A stretch of DNA of 38,587 bases from a virus. Where the stretch lies: positions 1 to 38,587 of the IMG/VR virus record IMGVR_UViG_3300036820_000043; one strand, given 5' to 3'. Position 1 is the stretch's first letter; every line of letters starts with the position of its first letter. This document shows positions 30,704-38,174 of the stretch, piece by piece. Position numbers and translations under genes: made by a program. Below the pieces are notes generated by a model. The model was not told the origin of the DNA and did not search any database. It worked only from the letters and a program-made list of their open reading frames with translations.

Positions 30704-30919
30704 TTAACCTATTGGAGGTGTACTAAACAATGGTGGCATCAAGAAATAGATAGGATCTACTTCTGACTTCAACCCAATTGGAGGAAATTCTGCACCAATT
30801 GGAGGAGTTATGAATCCTACAGGTGGTGTATACGGAGCGATCTCTCGACGATCAGTGCCGTTTGCACTGCTTACTGAGAGTGCGATCAACATAGAAAATA
30901 CGTATGCATATTTAAGCAT
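30704..30919 (-). CDS. Secreted PPIG-repeat protein, 71 aa
   Basis: AAAGGA six bases before the ATG. A signal peptide (MLKYAYVFSMLIALSVSSAN) is followed by a ~50-residue mature part with TPPVG, TPPIG, FPPIG and a terminal STPPIG. At DNA level the repeats read as ATTGGAGG units. Proline-rich repeats suggest an extended, surface or periplasmic peptide, possibly altering the host envelope. It has its own terminator. No family recognised. Confidence 0.65.
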   Translation of the reverse strand: MLKYAYVFSMLIALSVSSANGTDRREIAPYTPPVGFITPPIGAEFPPIGLKSEVDPIYFLMPPLFSTPPIG

Positions 30920-30968
30920 GGCGTATCCTTTCTGTTAAGAGTTAATAAAATAAATACTAAATGTGATA

Positions 30969-30980
30969 TTAGCATGCTAA
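30969..30980. promoter_or_regulatory. 12-bp perfect palindrome before the secreted protein gene
   Basis: TTAGCATGCTAA reads the same on both strands and lies 50 bp upstream of the PPIG gene start, between it and the 51-aa membrane gene. It could be an operator for a cassette regulator. No direct proof. Confidence 0.35.
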
Positions 30981-30997
30981 ACAATTAAAGCAACTAT

Positions 30998-31153
30998 TTA
31001 TTCATCAGTTCTTACCAAAAACGTTAGACATACAAGACAGGTATAAACTGATATAACAAGCATGGAAATGTATACAGGTGCATCTATTATTTTAAGACAT
31101 GCAGATAACATCATGAATTGAACGAGGTAATTTATTATATCTTCTAGATACAT
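30998..31153 (-). CDS. 51-aa two-helix membrane protein (holin candidate)
   Basis: AAAGGAG just before an ATG at 31153 selects a short product; a longer frame upstream is antisense to the Gly-rich gene and is rejected. Two hydrophobic segments, YLVQFMMLSACLKII and VYISMLVISVYTCLVCLTFLV, are joined by a short DAP turn, and the end is charged (RTDE). Size and topology fit a small class II-type holin or a superinfection-exclusion protein. Leftward, inside the virion gene block. Confidence 0.6.
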   Translation of the reverse strand: MYLEDIINYLVQFMMLSACLKIIDAPVYISMLVISVYTCLVCLTFLVRTDE

Positions 31154-31172
31154 ATATCTCCTTTTTCTGGTA

Positions 31173-31194
31173 CTAATATACCGTAATATATTAG
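31173..31194. promoter_or_regulatory. 22-bp inverted repeat in a divergent intergenic region
   Basis: CTAATATA and TATATTAG form a perfect 8-bp inverted repeat around 6 bp (CCGTAA), between the leftward membrane gene and the rightward ejection gene. The geometry (8-6-8) equals that of the early-switch repeat at 7053-7074. A possible extended -10 for the rightward gene (TGATATAAA, 31204-31212) lies next to it. Confidence 0.45.
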
Positions 31195-31238
31195 AATGCA
31201 TTTTGATATAAAAAATTAACCTTAATTGGGAGAATAGT

Positions 31239-31859
31239 ATGGCAAACTTTGGTGGTGGCGTAGCAGGGGGTTTAGGAGGTGCTGCAACAGGAGCAGGAAT
31301 AGGATCATTATTTGGTCCAGGACCTGGAACTGCCATTGGAGCTGGCGTAGGAGGATTAGCCGGATTCCTGGGCGGTCTATTCGGAGGCGGCAAAGAAGGT
31401 GGTGTCCAACAAGCACAGAATTTTACTCCTGAACAACAAAATATTCTAAAATTACTTTTAGGCCAAGGACAACAAGGATTGCAAAATCCCTATCAAGGAT
31501 TTGAAGGGATAGAGAATTATGCAAATAAGCAATTTCAACAAAATACGATTCCTTCTTTGGCCGAGCGATTTACTTCTTTGGGGAGTAATTCGCTAAGTTC
31601 TCCTGCATTTGCATCTCAATTAGGAGCCGCTGGTTCTGATTTGGCTACTGGCCTTGGTTTTTTAAGATCTCAATATGGACAACAGAATCAACAAAATGCA
31701 TTAGCTCAACTTGCTTTAGGATTAAGTCCTCAATTTGAGAATTTCTATAGTGGAAGGCAACCTGGATTTGGTGAAGAGCTCTTTAAGTCATCTGCTCAAG
31801 CAGCTCCGGCGCTTTATCAATCATATTTGATGAACAAAGCCCTACAAGGAATCAAATAA
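31239..31859 (+). CDS. Glycine-zipper ejection protein candidate
   Basis: A 206-aa protein. The first ~55 residues are a Gly/Ala zipper (GGGVAGGLGGAATGAGIGSL, GTAIGAGVGGLAGFLGGLFG), suited to membrane insertion; the rest is Gln-rich helix (LLGQGQQGLQ, FLRSQYGQQNQQNALAQLAL). The first of three such genes, it matches the layout of podovirus internal proteins that leave the capsid and form a channel across the envelope during DNA injection. Function inferred from composition and position. Confidence 0.65.
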   Translation: MANFGGGVAGGLGGAATGAGIGSLFGPGPGTAIGAGVGGLAGFLGGLFGGGKEGGVQQAQNFTPEQQNILKLLLGQGQQGLQNPYQGFEGIENYANKQFQQNTIPSLAERFTSLGSNSLSSPAFASQLGAAGSDLATGLGFLRSQYGQQNQQNALAQLALGLSPQFENFYSGRQPGFGEELFKSSAQAAPALYQSYLMNKALQGIK

Positions 31860-31868
31860 GGAGAAATC

Positions 31869-32987
31869 ATGCAAGTAATAAATGATACTAACTTTGGTGG
31901 TGAACTAGGAAAAGCTCTGGGTGGTGGCTTAAGAGATTTGGCTCAATATAAACTACAATCTTTACAAGAACCGTATCAAAGAATGCTACAACAACGTAGA
32001 GCAGTTGAAGGAACTCGTCAGATATTTGGTGATCAAGGGGCGCAATTCTATGCTTCATTAGATCCTAATGCTCAAAAAGAATTCCTAAAAAATCCTCTTC
32101 CTTTCTTGAAGCTTTTACAAGCAGGCGGATTAGATAATTTAGGTGGTGGCATGCAGCAACTAATGCAAGGACAACAAGGGCAAATTCCACTTCCTGGAGG
32201 GCAACAGCCTTCTCAGCCGGGCCAACCTATACCCAATACTGGCGTATTATCACCAGCTCTTTTAGAACAGATTCAACGCCAACAACAAGGTCAAGGAGAT
32301 CAATCTGGACAACAAGATAGATTTGCTGAATTGGACAATCTATTTCAAACACCAGAACAAAAATTGAATAAGTTAAAAGCTTTTCAACCTCAATTTCAAA
32401 AGATAAAAGAAAAAGCTGAAGCTGATAGAGCTTTAGTAAATGATGCGCAACAAGCATTGAAAGTTCTCAGAACTAATAAAGCTAAAACAGGAGTATGGGG
32501 TAAAATTACTCCGGGATTTCTACAAAGCCAAGAAGGACAACTTCTTACTAAATTACTTAATGATATTGTTATTAAGAAAGCAAATGCCGGGATAGGTGGA
32601 AGAGGAGCTTCTCAACTCAGACTCCAATTGGAAAAAGGCTCTAAGGCTGATATTTGGAACCATCCAAAAGTGATTGAACAAATTCTGACTGGTTTAGTTA
32701 ATGATCCAGAAACTCAGCGTAGAATAGCTGAAGGAACTGCTTTAAGTGAATTAGAAGAAAAGTATGCTGGTGCTATACCAGAAGACATTATTCCTCGTAT
32801 TAATAAAAGATCTAAAGAAATTCTTGGCTCACGGGCTTCTTCGCAGCCATCTGCCGCGGAAAGGCTTACTAAACAATCATTGCCGGATGCATCTTCATTG
32901 AGTAATGGCCAAAAGGCTCGTAATCCTGATACTGGTAAAATAGAATATATAGTAAAGAATGGTAAGTGGGAGGAGTATAATGGCTGA
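31869..32987 (+). CDS. Ejection / internal virion protein candidate 2
   Basis: A 372-aa protein with AAGGAGAAATC upstream. Gly- and Gln-rich low-complexity stretches (GGGMQQLMQGQQGQIPLPGG) separate helical domains. The C-terminal half contains GVWGKITPGFLQSQEGQLLT and GGRGASQLRLQLEKGSKADI, with a short terminal beta segment (KIEYIVKNGKWEEY). Together with its neighbours it forms a three-gene ejection cassette like P22 gp7-gp20-gp16. No enzymatic motif seen. Confidence 0.6.
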   Translation: MQVINDTNFGGELGKALGGGLRDLAQYKLQSLQEPYQRMLQQRRAVEGTRQIFGDQGAQFYASLDPNAQKEFLKNPLPFLKLLQAGGLDNLGGGMQQLMQGQQGQIPLPGGQQPSQPGQPIPNTGVLSPALLEQIQRQQQGQGDQSGQQDRFAELDNLFQTPEQKLNKLKAFQPQFQKIKEKAEADRALVNDAQQALKVLRTNKAKTGVWGKITPGFLQSQEGQLLTKLLNDIVIKKANAGIGGRGASQLRLQLEKGSKADIWNHPKVIEQILTGLVNDPETQRRIAEGTALSELEEKYAGAIPEDIIPRINKRSKEILGSRASSQPSAAERLTKQSLPDASSLSNGQKARNPDTGKIEYIVKNGKWEEYNG

Positions 32988-34158
32988 TTGGATCATAGAA
33001 CCAGCTGATTCTCAATCTCCTGAATCATTTGGTGAGCAAGTTAAACGCGTGGGAATTGGTACAGGGATAAGAGGCTTGCAGGGCATAGAAGGACTTGCTG
33101 ATTTAATATGGAATAATGCGCCACATCCTTCTGAAGCGCTTAAAGAACGGTTTAATCTGACTCCTGAATATCTCGAACCACGAAATTTTGGAGAGAACTT
33201 GGTTCAGCGGTTCGGTTCGTCTGCCCCATTTACAGCTGCTCTTGGCGGTGTTCCCGCTTTAGGTTCTCTAGTATTAGGTTCTGGAGCTGGTGCTCTTTTG
33301 GGCAGTGTTGGTCTCCCTGAAGGAGTTCAGGATGTGGGACAGGTTGCGACTGAGTTGCTGGGTGGAAGATTAGCGAGTGATAAATTAGGAAAAGTAATAA
33401 ATAGATTCCCGGGAGTTTCTGAAAAGATCAGCAAAGGAAGAGAATTAGCTAAAGCCTCAGTTTATCCCAATAAGGCAGATTTTTTAATAGATAAGGGCGG
33501 CAAAGTCGTTAAATCAACTGAAGCAAATAAAATAGTTTCAGCCATGAAAGAGGTAGGAAATAGACTACATACTGAGACGGACTCTAAAATATCTCAATCA
33601 ATTCAACATACTCTTGAAAAATTGGGAGAAAATATTGTTAAAAATAAAATCGATCCTGCAACTGCTATAGATTTACGCAAGAGTCTTTATCGTCAAGCAT
33701 CAAAATTGCCGTCTTCAGTTTCTTCAGATTATATATCTCCACTTACAAAAGGTATTAATAATTTTTTTGCTGAGTATGCCGTAGAGAATCCTAAATTTTG
33801 GAAGCATCTTAAGCCAGCGGACCAGTTGACCGAGATGAAGCATATGAAATCTTATATAGGAGAAGCATTATCAGGTAGTGCAGCCAATATCCCTGGAGGA
33901 AATATATCTAAAGCGTTAAAATTAATAGCAGAGTATCCTATTGGTAAGTTTGAAAAGTTTGCTCGTACATTAATAGGAAATCCAGCTGGAAGAAAGCACT
34001 ATTTTGATATATTTAAAGGATTATCAAAGAATGATCCGCTACTCATAACCCAGGGCGTAGGCGGCCTGATCAACCAGTTCTCTAATATTTTCGGGCAACT
34101 TAGCCAGGGCTCTGAAGAACAACTTATCCCAGAAAGTAGCAAATGGATCATAGAGTAA
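32980..34158 (+). CDS. Ejection / internal virion protein candidate 3
   Basis: A 392-aa protein. The ATG at 32980 follows GGGAGGAG and overlaps the previous stop by 8 bp; the longer frame from 32959 is not preferred. A Gly-rich hydrophobic stretch (VPALGSLVLGSGAGALLGSV, residues ~90-109) and amphipathic helices suggest membrane association. The C-terminal part is helical (AEYPIGKFEKFARTLIGNPA). Its last 120 bp overlap a leftward membrane gene. Third of the ejection set by position. Confidence 0.6.
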   Translation: MADWIIEPADSQSPESFGEQVKRVGIGTGIRGLQGIEGLADLIWNNAPHPSEALKERFNLTPEYLEPRNFGENLVQRFGSSAPFTAALGGVPALGSLVLGSGAGALLGSVGLPEGVQDVGQVATELLGGRLASDKLGKVINRFPGVSEKISKGRELAKASVYPNKADFLIDKGGKVVKSTEANKIVSAMKEVGNRLHTETDSKISQSIQHTLEKLGENIVKNKIDPATAIDLRKSLYRQASKLPSSVSSDYISPLTKGINNFFAEYAVENPKFWKHLKPADQLTEMKHMKSYIGEALSGSAANIPGGNISKALKLIAEYPIGKFEKFARTLIGNPAGRKHYFDIFKGLSKNDPLLITQGVGGLINQFSNIFGQLSQGSEEQLIPESSKWIIE

Positions 34159-34284
34159 TAGTTTAAGTATGCACCAAGGCAAGAATACTTTGACTACAAG
34201 CCAAAAGGTAAATAATCCCATAGCAAATGTAAGCGGAATCATTGCTATTAATGCTAATAAAACGGTTAAAAACTTTATAATCAT
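34039..34284 (-). CDS. Two-helix membrane protein partnered with RHH regulator 2
   Basis: An 81-aa leftward gene starting 1 bp after the RHH stop, with AGGGG upstream. Hydrophobic segments are FLTVLLALIAMIPLTFAMGL and FTFWLVVKVFLPWCILKLLL; the C-terminal ~35 residues are an amphipathic soluble tail (LAKLPENIRELVDQAAYALG). The tail is encoded antisense to the end of the ejection gene. Possible roles are superinfection exclusion, a holin or the toxin-like partner of the RHH protein. No family recognised. Confidence 0.55.
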   Translation of the reverse strand: MIIKFLTVLLALIAMIPLTFAMGLFTFWLVVKVFLPWCILKLLLYDPFATFWDKLFFRALAKLPENIRELVDQAAYALGYE

Positions 34285-34285
34285 A

Positions 34286-34456
34286 TCAATCCCCTAATGA
34301 TCTCTCGGATTTAAGTCTGGCGTATGCAGCCCTCAATATCCACATAGTAATACTAATATTTCTCTTTTTGGCTGATTCTTTGATGCAATCATGAAGTTCT
34401 TGTGGCAAATCTACTGATAATCTCTTTCTGCCTGGACGATTATTTATTTTTTTCAT
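34286..34456 (-). CDS. Ribbon-helix-helix regulator 2
   Basis: A 56-aa protein: RKRLSVDLPQELHDCIKESA then KKRNISITMWILRAAYARLK, a typical RHH (Arc/CopG) fold with a basic N-terminus. An ATG at 34456 is taken; a TTG at 34471 would add five residues. The ribosome site is weak. Two palindromes lie just upstream (34488-34501, 34507-34520), and the membrane gene follows directly. Autoregulation is likely by family precedent, not shown. Confidence 0.75.
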   Translation of the reverse strand: MKKINNRPGRKRLSVDLPQELHDCIKESAKKRNISITMWILRAAYARLKSERSLGD

Positions 34457-34487
34457 AACTATTATTTTCAATATAGCACGTTAATTA

Positions 34488-34520
34488 ATTGTGTACACAA
34501 TAATATATCAATTAATTGAT
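34488..34520. promoter_or_regulatory. Two adjacent 14-bp perfect palindromes
   Basis: ATTGTGTACACAAT (34488-34501) and ATCAATTAATTGAT (34507-34520) lie 5 bp apart in the divergent region between RHH regulator 2 and the rightward fibre gene. The first overlaps a possible leftward -35, and the second touches the rightward TTGATT box. Likely operators for the RHH protein (inference). Confidence 0.6.
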
Positions 34521-34545
34521 TATTGATCATGGCACATTCTATAGT
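34516..34545 (+). promoter_or_regulatory. Fibre-operon promoter candidate
   Basis: TTGATT (34516-34521), 18-bp spacer, TATAGT (34540-34545), 39 bp before the fibre gene at 34585. Box and spacing match the capsid promoter. The -35 overlaps the palindrome at 34507-34520. Confidence 0.5.
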
Positions 34546-34584
34546 GGGCAAAAATAGTAATGAAGTAAAATTTAAAGGAAGACT

Positions 34585-35403
34585 ATGCCTACACAAAAGA
34601 TACGTCGTCAGTTTTTTTCTGGAGTACCAGGACCGCTTGTTGGCCTTCAACAAGAACCAATTATTATGCAGCGTGCACCCACAACCTCAGATGCTGCAGA
34701 ATTGGGAACTATATGGATATTTCCCACAAGTAATGGAATTTACATTCTTTCAAGTGAAACTAATGCTGCAGGTGTAGTTTCAAATAACTGGCAAAATATA
34801 TCGGGTGGTGCAGGTGTATTTACTTCTTTAACAGTTAACCCAGGCCCAACCAATCTTTCTACAGTTGGTAGCGGAACGGTTACCATTGGCAATACGGCTA
34901 ATGCTGATGCAATCAATTTAGAATCTGGTACAGGTGGTTTATTCTTAATTGGCAATGCTCATTCAATTCACATTGGTGATGATGCAGGAAATGCCAATAC
35001 AATTACAATAGGTAATTCTACCGCTAATACATCATTGGATCTCACTGCTGGTACAAACTTTGGTATCGCTATAGCAAGCGGCGGTGCTATTTCTATGGTT
35101 GAAGCTACTGCAACAGCTGCTTCTCCAACTGCTACTGTTACTATTAATGAGAGAGCTGGTTTAGCTACATTTACTGGATTTACTACGGCAGCAGCTGGAA
35201 CACAGGCATTTACGATAACCAATTCTAATGCAACTGTTACTAGTGGTATATCTGTTACCGTATTGAATGAAGGTACAAATGATGCTCAAATGACGTTAAC
35301 ACGTGTCGAGCGGCTAGTTGGCTCATTTGTTGTCACTGTTTTAAATAATGGTGCTGCAGCATTAAACGGAAACTTAAGCATCGACTTTTGGGTAAAAAAT
35401 TAA
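34585..35403 (+). CDS. Tail fibre protein with IGN beta-repeats
   Basis: A 272-aa protein. The N-terminus (MPTQKIRRQFFSGVPGPLVG, then LGTIWIFPTSNGIYILSSE) looks like an attachment domain. The middle has IGN/IGD beta-helix-like repeats (SGTVTIGNTANADAINLESG, NANTITIGNSTANTSLDLTA). The C-terminal half is a beta sandwich ending SIDFWVKN. AAAGGAAG precedes the ATG. It is the first gene of the second fibre block. Confidence 0.7.
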   Translation: MPTQKIRRQFFSGVPGPLVGLQQEPIIMQRAPTTSDAAELGTIWIFPTSNGIYILSSETNAAGVVSNNWQNISGGAGVFTSLTVNPGPTNLSTVGSGTVTIGNTANADAINLESGTGGLFLIGNAHSIHIGDDAGNANTITIGNSTANTSLDLTAGTNFGIAIASGGAISMVEATATAASPTATVTINERAGLATFTGFTTAAAGTQAFTITNSNATVTSGISVTVLNEGTNDAQMTLTRVERLVGSFVVTVLNNGAAALNGNLSIDFWVKN

Positions 35404-35415
35404 TAGGGAGTAGTA

Positions 35416-35772
35416 ATGGGATTCACCAATGCTGGAAGGGTTCTTTTTGAACCCATTCGAGAAGTTGTATTTGGAGATATAGGAGCCGATTATTCACAGT
35501 TTGGTACTCCTTATCTTAATCAAATTCGAATTATTAGAATTATTAATACAAGTAATGCTGATGTATTTATTTCATTTGATGGAACCAATGATGATATTAT
35601 TGTTCCATCTGATGGATTTGTACTCTATGACTATGGAGCAAATGCTAACTTTCCTGCAGGAATTCTTGCACAATCAAAAAATACTCAAGTGTGGATTAAA
35701 TTAGTAAGCGCTGATGCAACAAGCGGTTCTGTATATCTAGAAACCGTTTATGCCGCTGGAGCTAATGGCTAG
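35416..35772 (+). CDS. Small virion protein, paralogue A of the SFDG pair
   Basis: A 118-aa beta protein: FEPIREVVFGDIGADYSQFG, IIRIINTSNADVFISFDGTN, FVLYDYGANANFPAGILAQS, TQVWIKLVSADATSGSVYLE. It shares its whole length and spacing with the 115-aa protein at 37818. Related proteins are common near podovirus tails. Probably a fibre adaptor or tip-capping unit. GGGAGTAGTA precedes the start. Confidence 0.7.
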   Translation: MGFTNAGRVLFEPIREVVFGDIGADYSQFGTPYLNQIRIIRIINTSNADVFISFDGTNDDIIVPSDGFVLYDYGANANFPAGILAQSKNTQVWIKLVSADATSGSVYLETVYAAGANG

Positions 35773-35780
35773 GGGATTCC

Positions 35781-37745
35781 ATGTCTCAAGGTGGTATTAA
35801 TAAAATCACGGGAAGTATATTGCCTCCAGATGTGCCATTACAATTTACGACGGATGCTGGGGTTGTTATTCCAGCAGCTAATAATGTAAATGTTTTTGGT
35901 GGCGTTGGATTTAATACTTCTGGAGCTGGAAGTACTATTACTCTTAATTTAGATACCCCTGTTGCTCTAGCTAATGGTGGAACCGGGGTAAATGGATTTA
36001 CTAATGTTGATGGTGTCATATATTACGATGGTACCGTGCTGTCTTCTACTGGAGTAGGAACAGCTGGTCAGATACTCATGAGTAATGGACCAGGGCTGGC
36101 TCCTGCATTTGGACCTGTTTCAGGTTCATCTATTATGATAACTGGTGATGTGGGAAGCGCGAGTAGTGGTGCATTTACTATTACCGGTGGCACTACTGGA
36201 TTAACTACTACCATGACTGGTACAACTCTTGCTACTGGTGGTACTCTTATCGTTGCTAATGGCGGTACTGGTCAACCATCTCTTACTAATCACGGAGTTC
36301 TTGTTGGCGCAGGAACTACAGCTATAACACAATTAACTGTAGGAGCAACCAATACTGTTTTACTAGGAAATACCGGTGCTGATCCATCCTTTGGTCAAGT
36401 TCCCAATGCAGCTCTTGTTAATAGTTCTATTACCTTAACAAGTGGTACGGGTATTACGGTAACTGGATCTCCTGTTGCATTAGGTAATTCTGCTACAATA
36501 GCCCTTACTACACCTGTTTCTATAGCCAATGGAGGAGCAAATAATACCACTTATACAACTGATGGAACTTTATATTTTGATGGAACAAAATTTAATAGTA
36601 CAGCTACGGGAACTTCGGGATGGGTTCTTACTTCTGGTGGAACTGGAGTAGCTCCAAGTTATCAAGTAATTCCTTCTTCTTCTATATCAATTACCGGAGA
36701 TACCGGGGGTGCCCAGACAGGTAGCTCATTTACCTTCCAGGGTGGCACGACTGGATTATCATTTGGCGGCTCTTCGGATACATTTACGACAACTTTTGCA
36801 GGTATAACTGCTAATGGTGGTACGGTAAATCTAGCTACTGATGCCACAACTTCTGCAATAAATATTGGAACAGGAGCAGGAAATAAAACAACTACTTTGG
36901 GTAGTACTAATACTGGAAGCACTACTGATATAAATTCTGGAACAGGTGGCACAACTATTAATAGTGCCTCAACTGGGTTTGTTGTGGTAGGCGCTGGTGC
37001 AGAATTTGGCGTAACTACTTCATCAACGGGAATTATTCAATTGGAGTCCGGTGCATCGGGGGCTGGCATATTGATAACTACACAAGGTTCTCATATGCAA
37101 TTGCAATCAGGAACAGGAGTATTTGATATTTCGAATGATGCAGTTGCCACAACAGTCAATATTGCAACGGCAGCAGCAGCAAAAACAGTTATTTTAGGAT
37201 CAACTAATACAACGAGTGGTACTACCATTCAATCTGGTTCAGGCAACATAATCATGAATAGCGGTCCCACTATAAGTAGCGCTGGGATAATGAAAAATTC
37301 AGTTCAGCCTTGTTTTACTGCTTATTTGAATGGAACTATAACCAATGCAACCGGAGATAGCACTTTAGTTAACCCGTTAATATTCAATGGAACATTGGTC
37401 AATCAGGGAAGTGGTTATAGTACTTCAACTGGAGGATTCACTGCTCCGGTAACTGGCAATTACATGTTCAATGTTATGATCACTTTTAATGGTCTTACTT
37501 CTTCTCATACAACATTAAACATATCATTAGGAACTACGGCAGAAGTTTATTCGTTAGTGACTAATCCTGGAGTTGCCCAAACATCAGGAAATAATTGTAT
37601 TACTTGGAGTGTTGTTGCTCCGATGACTTCAGGAAATGTTGCCAATATCGCGTTATTTGTTGCTGGAGGAAGTAAGGTAGTTGGATTTGTTGGTAGTTCT
37701 TCTACCACTAGATTCTGTGTGTTTAGTGGATATCTATTATGTTAA
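35781..37745 (+). CDS. Long tail fibre with C1q-like tip
   Basis: A 654-aa protein. Two copies of the DGVIYYDGT...GQILMSNGPGLAPAF module (about residues 70-120 and 250-300) match the N-terminus of the small fibre proteins at 2650-4426. Repeats such as SITLTSGTGITVTGSPVALG and TAAAAKTVILGSTNTTSGTT form the shaft. The last ~145 residues (FTAYLNGTI, VNPLIFNGTLVNQGSGYSTS, TGGFTAPVTGNYMFNVMITF) have the C1q/TNF-like jelly-roll pattern, a trimeric binding head. It is the probable primary receptor-binding fibre. Confidence 0.75.
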   Translation: MSQGGINKITGSILPPDVPLQFTTDAGVVIPAANNVNVFGGVGFNTSGAGSTITLNLDTPVALANGGTGVNGFTNVDGVIYYDGTVLSSTGVGTAGQILMSNGPGLAPAFGPVSGSSIMITGDVGSASSGAFTITGGTTGLTTTMTGTTLATGGTLIVANGGTGQPSLTNHGVLVGAGTTAITQLTVGATNTVLLGNTGADPSFGQVPNAALVNSSITLTSGTGITVTGSPVALGNSATIALTTPVSIANGGANNTTYTTDGTLYFDGTKFNSTATGTSGWVLTSGGTGVAPSYQVIPSSSISITGDTGGAQTGSSFTFQGGTTGLSFGGSSDTFTTTFAGITANGGTVNLATDATTSAINIGTGAGNKTTTLGSTNTGSTTDINSGTGGTTINSASTGFVVVGAGAEFGVTTSSTGIIQLESGASGAGILITTQGSHMQLQSGTGVFDISNDAVATTVNIATAAAAKTVILGSTNTTSGTTIQSGSGNIIMNSGPTISSAGIMKNSVQPCFTAYLNGTITNATGDSTLVNPLIFNGTLVNQGSGYSTSTGGFTAPVTGNYMFNVMITFNGLTSSHTTLNISLGTTAEVYSLVTNPGVAQTSGNNCITWSVVAPMTSGNVANIALFVAGGSKVVGFVGSSSTTRFCVFSGYLLC

Positions 37746-37755
37746 AGGAGCAAGA

Positions 37756-37809
37756 ATGATGTTTTTTATCGAAATATTTTTAACACACATTGATATAGTG
37801 AAATTCTAA
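37756..37809 (+). CDS. Possible 17-aa peptide between fibre genes
   Basis: AAAGGAG sits six bases before tandem ATG codons; the frame reads MMFFIEIFLTHIDIVKF and stops. It fills the only sizeable gap in the fibre run. The ribosome site is excellent, but the peptide is very short and may be a remnant or a leader that tunes the next gene. Confidence 0.3.
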   Translation: MMFFIEIFLTHIDIVKF

Positions 37810-37817
37810 GGATAATT

Positions 37818-38165
37818 ATGCTCGTAAGTTCATCAAGAATTGAATATGAACCATTAAGATCCATTGGATTTGCATCTTTATCTGGTGCTTATGCAGGTGT
37901 CGGAATGCCTTTTGCTAATCCAGTTAAGATTTTGAAAGTTACTAATCTGACTGATGCTGCTCTACTTGTTTCATTTGATGGAGTAACTGATATGGATGTA
38001 GTGCCAGCAATGGGTGCCTATGTATATGATTACTCTACTAATAAAACAGATGCCGCTGGATTACTGGAACAACCTACCGGTAAAAGATTATATGTAAAAG
38101 AAGAGTTAACGGCCGCTACAGTAGGTACCTGCTATGTAACTGTTATATATGCATCACAAGTATAG
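37818..38165 (+). CDS. Small virion protein, paralogue B of the SFDG pair
   Basis: A 115-aa protein: RIEYEPLRSIGFASLSGAYA, VKILKVTNLTDAALLVSFDG, AYVYDYSTNKTDAAGLLEQP, KRLYVKEELTAATVGTCYVT. It aligns over its whole length with the 118-aa protein at 35416. The two copies bracket the C1q-tipped fibre and precede the S74 fibre, so each may serve one fibre. AAGGATAATT precedes the start. Confidence 0.7.
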   Translation: MLVSSSRIEYEPLRSIGFASLSGAYAGVGMPFANPVKILKVTNLTDAALLVSFDGVTDMDVVPAMGAYVYDYSTNKTDAAGLLEQPTGKRLYVKEELTAATVGTCYVTVIYASQV

Positions 38166-38174
38166 GAGATAGGT

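Noticed and set aside
31154-31393. Proline-rich N-terminal extension of the 51-aa membrane protein
   Set aside because: The proline-rich part is the exact antisense of the Gly-zipper coding sequence; a strong ribosome site supports the short form from 31153.
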